From Prostheceraeus crozeri (taxonomy: Eukaryota; Platyhelminthes; Polycladida; Euryleptidae), in assembly GCA_907163375.1 (NCBI GenBank), contig CAJQUW010016185.1:1-64000 (forward strand): a DNA stretch of 64,000 nt, read 5' to 3'. Made by a program: the position numbers and the translations under genes. The notes beneath the pieces are model-generated. The model was not told where the DNA came from and made no database searches. It worked only from the letters and a program-made list of their open reading frames with translations. Of this stretch, positions 38,841-49,739 are shown one piece after another (within the stretch, counting starts at the first letter, position 1; each line of letters starts with the position of its first letter).

Positions 38841-40632
38841 CTATCGCGTCCAAGCTAGCGTCGCAGTCCAAGATAAATCTTCCTCCAGTTTCCGAAAAAT
38901 CTGGCATGGTTAAAATAGGAGCGCTCATGAGCTTCTGTTTCAAAGTTTCAAACGCCTCTTGACAGCTTTGGGTCCAGTCAAAATTTGCCTGTTTCTGCGT
39001 CAAAACATGCAGTGGTCTAGCGATCTTCGCAAAATCCTTGATGAATTTCCGGTAGTAGGACGCCAACCACAGGAAGGAGCGTACCTCCTTGGCCTTTCGT
39101 GGAGTGGGACACTCCTTGATTGCTACTACCTTCTGAGGGTCCGTCTTTACTCCATGTCTCGATACGATATGTCCCAAATACCGGACCTCCTCCAATGCCC
39201 ATTGGCATTTCTCTGGATTTATCTGCAGTTTTGCTTCTCTCATCTTCTGCAGCACCTTTCCAATGTCCTTCAAGTGGCTTTGCCAATCCGGGCTGTACAC
39301 TATGATATCATCCAAGTAAGCCCAACAACATTTCCCTGTCAGTTCTTCCAACACCTTATCCATGAGTTTCTGGAAGGTGGCCGGGGCCGATACCAACCCA
39401 AAGGGCATAACCTTGAACTCAAAAAGGCCCTCAGGACATACAAAAGCAGTCTTCTCCTGATCCTCCCGGGCTACTGGGATTTGCCAGTACCCGCTTTTCA
39501 AGTCAATGACCGAAAAGTATTTGGCTCCTGTCATGGCTTCCATCACTGTTTGAGCCCGAGGTAACGGATAAGCGCACTTTCTTGTGACCGCATTTAACTT
39601 GCGGTAATCCACACATAGCCTCGTACCCCCGTCCTTCTTGGCAACCAGCACAATGGGCGCAGCCCAAGGGCTATCCGATTCGGCAATAATGTCCTGCTCC
39701 AGCATTTCTTGCAGCTGAGCTTTTACCTCTTGCCTTTTAAAAGGGGGTAATCTACGAGGATGCTGCTTGACGGGGATAACATCTCCCGTAGGTATCTGGT
39801 GTTCCACCAGACTGGTGCGACTCAACTGTCGCCCTTCCCTCATCTGAGTGTCTTCGTACTCTTCGAGTACAGTCTGCAAGGCTTGTTCTTGCTCTTTGCT
39901 TAGCCGCGACCTACGCTCTGTGGTTACTCTCAAGACTTTTTCAGTCTCTGGTGCATAATCCCGCACCCACTGGGGTGTTTCAAAAGTCCCCACCCAAGCT
40001 CCTCGAGATAAGTACTGCACGTCCTCCGAAAGGTTCGCCACCGGTATCGAAAATTCACCCTCTTGGGCCACTGTCAGCGCATCTGGCAACCGAATCCCGG
40101 CATCAATCCGTCGAGCTAATTCCTCGACCACGCCCACTACTTGGCGTTGTGCACAACCTTTCATTTTGACTTGTGCCTTGACCCATTTGACCTCCCGAGC
40201 CTGCAGTTCTACTGGTTCTTTAAGGTGAACCCTCCGAACTCCGATGTAGCCTTGAGCTGGCAAAAGCGGCACTGCCCAACCATCCGTGGGCGTCCTCAGA
40301 TGTCCTTGGTCAGTGTCAATTATCAACCGATTTCCATTAATGAAATCTGCCCCGATTAATAACTCATCGGTACACTGCTCTGCAAGGGGAACAATTACTT
40401 CCATCGGGTAAGCAATTCCTGCAATGGTTACGTTAACCGTTGCTTCACCCATCAATTCATACGGGGTGGCATTTCCTGCCAGCGGCATCCGCGTGGAGGG
40501 CGTGAGGGCTTCCGCCTCTATGAACTTCGGGTGGAGAACAGATGTGTCTGCCCCAAAATCAACCACTCCAGTGATCACTTTTCCCCCTATCTCTGCTTTG
40601 ATGGTGTTCACTGTCCTGACCCTCTTCGTCAA
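38767..40632 (-). pseudogene. gypsy Pol, first part: protease and reverse transcriptase
   Basis: The frame begins with an aspartic protease region (VVDFGADTSVLHPKF; Phe replaces the usual Ser/Thr after Asp). The reverse transcriptase has RLCVDYRKLNAVT, VMPFGLVSAPATFQ and YLDDIIVYS (the YxDD centre), and the start of RNase H (FILDCDASLDAIGAF) before it goes out of frame near 38830. It is in the -1 frame relative to gag and open upstream of the overlap, so a -1 frameshift from gag is the likely mode of expression. Confidence 0.9.
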
Positions 40633-41684
40633 TTGCCGGACGACTGCGGAGAGTCGCGCGGCGTCCGTTCTTCGTTTCCCGACTTAGTCCTTGGGATTGT
40701 TTCCTTCAATTCCTTCTCCTTTTCGGAGACTGGCCCTTCAATCTTGACATAACAGTCTTTCTTCATGTGGCCTAACTTTCCGCACCTGTAACATTTTATG
40801 TTACTTTTCTCTCGCCGGTACGGCTTCTTACGGGGGGACTTTGGTTCCCCTTTTGAAGGTTTGTTCATTCTTTTCTCTGAAATCCGCTCTTTGTGAGCTG
40901 CCTTGTTTTTCTCGACCATCTCCTTATACTGGAGATATTCTTCCGCCGTTTCCGGACGGTTAGTCATGAGGTGATTCTTAACGTTAAGATCCTCCTCCCT
41001 TGTGACCAATAAACCCACCGTTCTTTTTTCCTCTTCAGATGCTGGGCTCAATGGAGCAGCCCGCTTTGCCAGGCGCACTAGGTCGTACACGTATGTGCGC
41101 AGATCCTCTCCTTCTTTTCTGCGGCGCTGGTCGAACAACGCAAGATAGTCATGCCGATCTAATTTCACTTCGTATCTACGGACTAAGAGAGTCCATATCT
41201 CTTCGAACTCCTACGGAGTTCCTTCCTCAGCCACTTGCTGGGCTACTTTGCCTTCTAGCCGAGCCATCAGCACCTTTAGTTTCTGACCTGGTGTCAATTC
41301 TGTCACTGTATTCAAAAAGAGCTGGGACCAGCATGGCCAGTCTTCTTTCTCTCCTCTAAAGGTTCTGATCAGCTTCAAAGCTGATTCCATTTCTTCTCTT
41401 CCTGTTTCTTCTGGTGCTATTTCTCTCTCTCTGAACTCCTCGTCCACTTTCTGCCATAGATCTTCAAATGTGTCTTCTTCCGATGCCTGAGTCAGCGTTT
41501 CTGCAGCTTCTCCCTGCAATTTCAAAATTAGAACTGTCCTCTTGATTTCCTCAGGCAGGTTTTTGGCTAGCAGTTTAAATTTACTGCTCCAAATTCTCCA
41601 CGCCATACGTGACGGGTTGAAATTTTCTAGTTGGTCCAACATTTGGTTTACCCCTTCCGGTGACCTTTGCCTTTTTCCCGGCAT
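40629..41684 (-). pseudogene. gypsy Gag with zinc knuckle, interrupted by TAG
   Basis: The frame runs from ATG 41684 to TGA at 40629 with one in-frame TAG at 41211-41213. The first part has MAWRIWSSKFKLLAKNLPEE and a helical capsid-like segment. The second part contains the CCHC knuckle CYRCGKLGHMKKDC and a Lys-rich end. Because both sides are in one frame and otherwise intact, the TAG is either a fresh nonsense mutation or read through. Confidence 0.85.
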
Positions 41685-41760
41685 TTTTTTTGTTGCTTTC
41701 TCAGTAGCGTTTTACTTCTGGCTAATTGCCTACCGGAGCCCCTGGATTTAATTTAAATCC

Positions 41761-41775
41761 TTTCCGTTGCCACCA
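41761..41775 (-). promoter_or_regulatory. gypsy primer-binding site
   Basis: Two bases inside the 5' LTR the minus strand reads TGGTGGCAACGGAAA. The leading TGG is complementary to a tRNA CCA end. I cannot name the tRNA. Confidence 0.65.
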
Positions 41776-41777
41776 GT

Positions 41778-42405
41778 TGTAAGACCTGGCCCTGAGCCCT
41801 AGTCCTCACCGAGATCACAGTAGCGTTCAACCAACTAGACGATATAAATACAACCCACAGGAGGGATGGGAAAAGGGAAGACTCACCTTCTTCCTCGCCT
41901 TTGCTCCGCTTCAGAGTAGGGAAGACTTCGGTAGCGTACCCGCACGGTTCCTGTGTTATCTGCCTCGATAATGTTACTGCCGGATATTCCCTATTTAAGG
42001 GGAATTCTCCCTAACAATCGCTTCACTGGCGTTCTGCGCTATTAAGTCAATAGTCTTCACTCAGAGTGTCTCTGGCTCTATTACTGGTCTGGCAAGCCCC
42101 ACCCGCGCGCGGAATAGATGCTTACCCCAAATATACTGTCGTATATAACTCAAGAAACTAAAATGTCCTATTATCACTCTCCCTTCTGTGAGAGTGACAA
42201 TAGCTAGAGCCGTAATAACTGCTACGGGAATACTCTACCCGCATATACACTTGAAACTCAATATAACTCAAATTATAAGTCACAACCGGTTTACTCGCTG
42301 TCTGCACAGGACGAGCACACTCAACGAAACTGAAAGTCTTGTTCTAGAAGGATCAAGGGTAACCTTCAGTGCTTTGTCGCTCTCTGATTGGTCCAGAGTC
42401 CTACA
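41778..42405 (-). repeat. gypsy 5' LTR, intact, 628 bp
   Basis: The LTR starts TGTAAGACC and ends GTCCTACA (plus strand). It is followed by CAGG at 42406-42409, the partner of 10690-10693. It contains the target hexamer GATATA that the Polinton duplicated in the other LTR. Confidence 0.96.
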
Positions 42406-42409
42406 CAGG

Positions 42410-45400
42410 AAATATTTGGAGTTAGGACATGTCATTGTCAAATTAAATTGATACAGACAAACAATCATATAAATCACAATGTCCATAGAGTACACATTAC
42501 AGTTGATATTCTCACTATTATGCTGTCATTTTCACTCAAGCTAGTCATACAAATAAGCGATTGCAATGTACGTTTTGGCAAAGTGAGATGCAGAATTCTA
42601 CTTTAAAAATTGAACTAGCCACTTTGTGACTGAAATGCATGACAATGCGCAGAATTTGCATCGTTATCTTTGAATCGAATTTGTATTGTTATCTCTTCAA
42701 AAACAAGCAATTTATTAATTTTTAGTATCACTTCAGATTGTGAAGGAGTTGCTACTTCCACAGACTTATGTACCGTAGCATTAAATTTATAATCAACAAC
42801 AATAATGATCGACAATATTAGCAATTAACAATAAGTGAAGTCGGTAAAAATTCAATCAATATTGCCGATGAAAGTAGGTCTTTCCGGATGTCTTGATTTC
42901 ATAATGAAATTTCGCTTTACATACAATGTGTCATATTATGATTTCTGTGCTTTTTTCTTCTTGTGGCACAAAAATTCAAAACTTTTAGATTTTTCGTGCT
43001 ACGAAACTGTAAGGAATATGCAGTGTGACTATCGCGTTCCTATCTGTCGAAAACTCGCTGGTAAGACGCTGCATTACGGACGAGCATGAAGCTAGCGGAA
43101 CCAATTTATTGGTCTCGCTGAGGCGCAGGAAATCAATATTATTTTCACCGCCTTTCACCACCTTTCACCACCTTTTTTACAGTTTGTTTCGCTGATCAGA
43201 AATATATGCTTCATTTTTCACAACAATGCAGTTGAAAATGACAATATCGCAATATGTTCATGTTCGTGTGTGAAGCTACGGAACTACCCAGCGGGACCGT
43301 TTTTATCACAGTTTGATTCTATTCGAAACAACTTCTGCTTCATCAATTTCAGTTTCCTGATCATGAATTGGGCACAGATTCCAAAATGTTCGTTGTCGCT
43401 TTTGAGAAATTCAAGTTTGAGCATAGAAGTGGTTCCGCTGGATGATTCCGCTAACTTCACACACGTTAATTATTTTGTATCCTTCTGTGACGGTATTCTA
43501 CATTATGAAGTCGAGAACATGCTATATTGGCAATATAGCCTATCATATTTCATCGGAATCCTGATGCTGATACATTCTCATTTGAATATAACCAATTATC
43601 TTTATTTCTTCATCCGTGCGGCACTGTAAGACCTTTCTCGACACCCCAGTTGAAGATCACTGAGCTGTATCAATCATATAGCCTTTTTGATATACGAGTT
43701 GCGCATAATCCAAGACGAACTTATTGGGTGTACTTGACGAATAGATGTGTCATAGAATAGAATGTGACTGTTAGACTAAGTTAAGAAGTTTAAAAACTTG
43801 GTTTCATTTCTCTTCACAAAGCAGCAAATATTCGTGAAATAACTGCGTTGTCGTATATACATGTTCAACATGCTCTAATGCGAATTAGCGATTGAAACCC
43901 TATTGACAATTTCTTTTCAATGAAGGAGCGTAGAAAAGACTCCCTAACTAATTCAAGGTCGTCGATGCAATAATGTTCAAAGTTAAAACTGGTAAACAGA
44001 CATCTTCGGCGCCAACGCCTTCGTTGGTTGATCTTACAAAAATCATTAATTATTATTGAATGATTATTGCAAGATCGACCAACGCCGAAGATCCGTCTTT
44101 TTGTAAGTTTGAACTTATAACATAATTAGGCCTACGTCAATGACTTTAATTTACTTGGGAAGTTTTCCTACGCTTTTTGTTTGAAAATCATCAATTGCTG
44201 ATTTTGATCAGTGTCTAGAAACCACTGGATGCAAGCCTATAATAGAAATTTACTTGAAATTACTGAGAATGTGAGCTGTCGGATGGTGTATGGCGTGTTG
44301 ATGTACGCACGTGTTTGGAAAGCATGAGAGCCGTTTATTTTTTGACATACGATTGTTACTTTCCTCCGATTATTATGCAATCTGTAAATTATGCAGCTAA
44401 TGTAACGTCATAATATTTTTTCCTTTCCCGTCCTTGTCCACGAGGCTACGGGAATTGAACAGACATTTGGCTGGTTGTATCGTGCTGTTTCGCTTCTCAA
44501 ACTGTGCGAATGGATTGTACAGCTGGATAGATAGGCCCATCCAATTGTTTATCAGAAAGTAGAGAATCTAATTCTTCACACACTATTGACACTTCGTCCA
44601 AACTAGTGTACCAGCAATGTTTAATAGATGCTGTTATTTAAACATAATGTTAAGAGAACCATTAAACAGGATCCTCTTCGAGTTGCATCATCAGTTAAAA
44701 AATAGAACAGACCTACATAGGCGCCGTTTTATCCAACATCATGAATTATCACCACGCCTAGCTCAAATCCATCAAAATCAGCACAAACAAGTCTTATTTA
44801 ATGCACAGCTATAAGTTATCAGACCATGATACGACATCTATCATATCGACATACGAATGAGGCTTTAAAGACTTGGTTGGTTTGCTTCGAAAAAATTAAT
44901 GTGATTTACATCAGAATTCATAATACGAGATACAGTTTTCTGCAGCTTTATGCGCATTTTTATACATACGCAACATAACGGATTTTGCCGGTACAAGCTT
45001 AATAAGATTTATTCAAGTGTAAAGTCAAAATGGTCCTCGTTCAAAATCCATTTGATAAAAAACTGTCCCATGGAAAACTCGAAATAAAGCTCAAATAAAA
45101 TAGCGTTCTCGGAGGCATAAAAAAGCTGCACATTTGTAAAAGGCTTTGCTGGGAAATCAACAGCCTCTTACTTGCTTCCAAGAACGTTCATGCTATTTAA
45201 TTAAGGCTTTCCCTGGGACAGCATCAAAACCGAGTTGCACGACCATTTTCACCAGGGGTAAATCATAAAATCATCAGGCAACACATTGAAGTAATCAAAA
45301 TAGTGCTGAAATAAGAATCATTATGTTTAAGTAAGCGAAGCAAAGATAACAAACTTTTATCTGATAAAAGTGATCCTTTCATGTGATTTACAAAGTGATT

Positions 45401-45812
45401 ATTTCCATGGTAGCAATTTGATTTTTTCTATTTTCGTTAGTTGATCGTGAGCTTATCATAACTTTTATCTACTTTTCTGTCTTCCAATTTCACAAGCAGC
45501 CTTCATGTGCTAGAAGTTGTTCTCTTATCCTTTTGTCCTCTCGAAATGTTGCCGCAGTCGGTTTCTACTACAAACATTCTTTCTAACAATGCTTTCATTT
45601 ATTCTATCACGGATAATTGCATTCTTAAGTTAAGGAAAGCAACTTTTAATACCATGAACGATGTTTACGATGAGAATCATGTTTGATTCGCTCTCTCTAG
45701 TAAGTCATTTACGATTTATAGCTTCTATGATGAGTCTAACGACATTCATCCGTTTTTGAAGATGACACTTAAAGTGAAACGATAAAGAGACGATTCTTCA
45801 GACGAAGATTCA
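42410..45812. other. long non-coding stretch
   Basis: I see no supported gene. It includes a hairpin-forming segment near 44003-44093 and otherwise AT-rich sequence with scattered short open frames lacking recognisable motifs. The last few hundred bases are presumably the promoter and leader of the W-repeat gene; no TATA box is convincing. Confidence 0.5.
44003..44093. repeat. imperfect hairpin with CTTCGGCG ends
   Basis: The words ATCTTCGGCG and GTTGGTTGATCTT near 44003-44036 pair with AAGATCGACCAAC and GCCGAAGAT near 44070-44093, with AATCATTAATTATTATTGAATGATT in the loop region. It looks like a small foldback element. Confidence 0.55.
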
Positions 45813-48800
45813 ATGTCTAGCTGCTGTGTCAGTCTAAAGCGGTCTAACAGAAGATCACCAAGAAAACCTGATAAACTGAGTGAGAGCAATAGAAATGTGA
45901 TCACAGAACGAAGAAATTCTGAGCTACAATCGAAAAAAACTGATAACTCCGTTCAAGAGAACGTCAGTAATATCTCTGAAGATATCTTGAACTCGGCACG
46001 AAATCTCAGATTGCGTGAAAACAGTGAACATCATTCAATCAACACTTCTACTGAAAGATCATCTCTAAATGCACGGTCATCGATAGAAGCTCAATTACAA
46101 TTCCTACCACTGACCGATATTCAAAATGGGGATCATATTTCAGCGAGATATTCAAACAAACAATTTCCTATCAATTATCGGGAAACAGAGGCATCAGGAT
46201 TGAGAAAATTAGAAAGACATGAATATTCAACTCACGGTTCTGTCAGGGACACTAACATTTTGATCAATCATGAAGACGTCCGTCCAAACGTTAAAGTAGA
46301 TAAACCGTGTGAAATATATTTTACTTTTCGAAAACCAATTAGTAACGAAGAAACAGTGAGCGCAATATATGAAGATAATCAGATTACAAGTTCAGCGCAA
46401 GTGATGCTACCTACGAGTCAACGTTTTGAGCAAGATACTTTTCTTGCTGTTCAGGATATCCAGGATGATCTCGGATTCAGCAATCCTAGTGACTCTCGTT
46501 ATAGCAGTAGCGGCGTTAACGTTGAGTCAAAAGAGGAACTCATTTATTCAAATGGCTCATGGAATGCTTATCGAGAATCAAATTTACCCAATAAAAGATA
46601 TAGCATGAAATCAAAGTACAGTTCAAACTTAAGCGAAAGTTCACAGGAAGAAATCTTGGAAAAATGGGAGTCTGTAGACTGGGTTCAGTTGAAAGACGGA
46701 AGATGGATCAAGGTAGAATATGATTGGATTAATGACGAAGATGGCAATTGGATAAAAATAGATAAAATTACAGGAAAGATCACTTATCAAAACAGTGATG
46801 ATTGGAAATACGGTATCATTTGGATCGGAGAAAATGAAGAAAACATCAAAAGAATTGAGTTTGAATGGTCTGAGGATGATAATGGCATGTGGAAAATGAT
46901 AGATCGTGAGACAGACGAGGTTGTGCTGAGAGGTGATTGGCGCATTGGTCATGAATGGGTCTACAACCATAAAAGCATAAGAGAGTTGATTGAGTACAAA
47001 TGGTTACTGAACGATGAAGGGAAATGGATCAAAATAAATGCAAAAACAGGGGAGTTGCTGCTTTACATGAATGCACCATGGAAGTTCGGCACTGAGTGGG
47101 AGGAGATGGATGGACAACAGTGGAAAAGAATTAATTTCATCTGGCTTCAAGACTACAACGGTCACTGGATGAAAGTGAACCGAGAAACTGGTGACGTTAT
47201 TTCTACTGATAGTTGGAAAGTTGGAAAAATATGGACAATAAATGATAATGGAGAACTCGAATTTATGGATTTCGAATGGAGAGGAGACCGAAACGGTTTT
47301 TGGGAAATGATTAGTGTAAAAACGAATAAACCTATAAATTCGAATTGGAAAACGGGATCTGAATGGTTGCATGTTAATGATGAAAAATGGCGGAAAGTAT
47401 CATTCGAATGGCTGCTGAATAATGAGGGTGACTGGGTGAAGATTGACACATCTACTGGATTATTGATGAATGGATCTCACTATAGTAAGTTCATTTTGCA
47501 AACATGTTTGTAGTACGTCGGTGTCAGGTACTAGAAGAAATTGCTCTGCGACACAAATTGACTTTTATAACTGCCGATATTTCATGACTCCCTAGTCGCA
47601 TCATCAGGTATTGTGAACCAGAGATGCAAACTGACTTCTTTACACAGAGACTCGAGCCCAGAACACAGATCACCGCTGCGAACAATAACAATTAATGATT
47701 GTATAACAATGATATTTTTTGATTGTATAACAATTATTCATTCCTATTGTCTGCAGCGGTGATTTGTGTTCTGTGCTAGTCTCTGTGTAAAGAAATCAGC
47801 TTGTATCTCTAGTTCACATGCTCTGATGATGCGATAGGGAGTCGTGAAATATCGGCAATTAATAAAAGTCAGTTTATGTCGCCGAACAATTTCTTGTAAG
47901 CTCATTTTAAATTTTTTGTCTGTGCTTTAATCACCTTAATTCTCCTCTCAAGCATGAATTCTTATCTGTTCCCCACTAAAAGATTCAATTTCTAAAAATA
48001 TGCGAGATTTATTGGGTAGGCCCCTAATACCAGATTTGTGTCAATTACCCAAGAAATGTAGTTGATTATAATTACATATTATTTGCTTGATAAAAATATA
48101 GTCGATTATAATTACTAATTACATTTCTATCAATGTAATTGATCACAATTACAAATTATTCCATTTTCTTCTATTGCATCTCAATTACTTCGAAATTACT
48201 TTAGATAATTGCCGATACTTAATTTAGATTTTGAAATTATATCGCAAAATATCGGAAGTTGCTCACCCGCTGCACATCTAAGCATGTGAACACAATATCG
48301 ACTAGGAGAGTAAAGTGATTTATACTACGTGCACAATAAGCAAAATTGAACAATGTTGACTACAAAGCAATTCCAATTACTTCTCAATTAAATGACAAAA
48401 ATTGTAATTGATTACAATTACAAATTTCTCATCTGAAAATGTAATTGATTACGACAGCAACTACTAGAATTACAGTAATCTCAATGACAATTAAAGCGAA
48501 AAACTGGATCCAGCAGTCTTCACTTTTAGTCTTGCAGACAGCTGAGTTATTATTGACAGATAGATCACCGATACAGACCATGCTTACAGGACCCAATAAT
48601 GTCAAGAAGCAAAGACCAATAGTTAGTAGACAGTATGAAATGAGCATAGACAAGAAGACGCTTATCACCTCGCACATTTATTTGTAGCTTACTAAGGTGC
48701 ATGCAATTCTCAGATTCCTATATTTGATTTATTATGCCTGTAAAATCTCGATTCCCATTGCATTCAAGATTTGACTTCTATTCTATCCATTCTATGAATT

Positions 48801-49568
48801 ATAAAAGTAAAAGAAAAACAAATAGAATAATATTGACATTTTGCTAATTCTCACTAAAACTGATCTCCATGCAAGCTAACTCACACAAAATATATTAAAT
48901 AGGCCTACTCGGCCATGAAGGTCCGCAATTTTAGCATTTTCATTTTTAAGTCAACGTCTTGAACTTCACCTTTCAGTTTTATAATTGTGTGTTCAACAAG
49001 TTCATCATAACAGTTCATCATAATTGGCTTCTTCTTTGCAGCAATTTTTGCCCCCATTTTTTTTATTTTTTCCCTGTCTTTTCAAATCGATGTCAGAAAA
49101 ATGACACATCATGTTGAAAAATTCGCATCGATGTCAATGACGCATCAGTTGGATTAATGTCGGAGAATGACTATGCAGAGATGTTTAAGCAAACAGTAAA
49201 AGTCAAAGATCTTTGCTCAGATCCTTTGAGATATTTCCTTTCATTGCTTTCATAAAATTTTAGATTACTGCAATTGTTTGTCTATAGAGTTTATTATCAT
49301 TAACCTTTTCCCTCCAGGTTCTCGGCGAAGGAATGTCATAACTGTTATCCCCGGTGATACCAGCTATTTAACAGAAGATGACAGTACAAGAGTGTTGAAA
49401 AGAATAACAACCAAAAAATTCAAAAATGGGTGTCTGATTGATTCAACAAGCCGTTTAGATGATGTCAATGATGAAGAAGCAAAGACAATCCTTGACGACG
49501 TCGGACTACTGCCAAAAGTTGAAAAGCTTAATCGTCTTGAGCTCAGACGTAAAATACATCGCCGATAA
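45813..49568 (+). CDS. host gene for a tryptophan-rich repeat protein, two exons
   Basis: Exon 1 is 45813-47484 and exon 2 is 49318-49568; donor ACTATA/GTAAGT and acceptor CCCTCCAG join in phase and continue the open frame to a stop at 49566. An in-frame TAA 30 bases before the ATG supports the start. The first 280 residues are polar and disordered. From about residue 283 six repeats of about 48 residues follow, each with a pattern W(K/R).G..W, then W..D..G.W.KI, then (T/E)TG, for example DWINDEDGNWIKIDKITGKI and KWLLNDEGKWIKINAKTGEL. The C-terminal exon is charged. I do not recognise the family. The 1.8-kb intron holds a foldback element. Confidence 0.78.
47536..47905. repeat. foldback element in the intron, arms about 160 bp
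   Basis: 47536-47700 and 47745-47905 are reverse complements with about 10 percent mismatch around an AT-rich centre (TTGTATAACAAT words). Each arm contains CTGATGATGCGA(C)TAGGGAGTC.TGAAATATCGGC (minus strand in the left arm, 47573-47607; plus strand in the right arm, 47823-47856). It is non-coding and probably a non-autonomous mobile element. Confidence 0.8.
48050..48470. repeat. AT-rich TAATTGATTACAATTAC repeats
   Basis: The word (T)GTAATTGAT(T/C)ACAATTAC and close variants recur near 48060, 48105, 48135, 48405 and 48440, in both orientations because it is nearly palindromic. It is low-complexity dispersed DNA without a gene. Confidence 0.6.
48471..49317. other. rest of the intron, nothing recognised
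   Basis: On the minus strand a short hydrophobic frame (48429-48677) overlaps the AT-rich repeat and has no support as a gene. A pyrimidine-rich stretch TAACCTTTTCCCTCCAG ends the intron. Confidence 0.5.
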
Positions 49569-49739
49569 AATGACATGCTTTGGATTGACCTAACGCACCT
49601 ATTTTGTCATCCATCTTCATTCATGATTTGATAACTTCCATCAAGTGCGTACGTTTTTGAAAATATAAAGAATGTACTTTAATCGGTATTTTCCATCATG
49701 TCTGAGAGAATGAAACTAATAAAAAAATTACGAGATATC

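Larger units (their letters stand above)
10694..42405 (-). mobile_element. Ty3/gypsy LTR retrotransposon, its 3' LTR split by a Polinton
   Basis: The element reads on the minus strand. LTRs begin TGT and end ACA. The right LTR (the 5' LTR) is 41778-42405. The left one (the 3' LTR) is 10694-10762 joined to 34598-35156; the two parts add to 628 bp, the same length as the intact LTR. The outer flanks are a 4-bp duplication CAGG at 10690-10693 and 42406-42409. Between the LTRs are a primer-binding site, gag, pol and a polypurine tract. The LTRs are almost identical; I noticed one substitution near 34610 against 41863. That points to a recent insertion, and the Polinton came later still. Confidence 0.93.

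Noticed and set aside
43270..43629. 119-residue frame in the non-coding stretch
   Set aside because: Its composition is that of random AT-rich DNA and it has no motif or partner.
46641..47449. Minus-strand frames opposite the W-repeat region
   Set aside because: They repeat with the W-repeat period and are antisense shadows.
48429..48677. 82-residue hydrophobic minus-strand frame with two possible membrane spans
   Set aside because: It lies in an intron, overlaps AT-rich repeats and lacks homologues or splice context that I can see.
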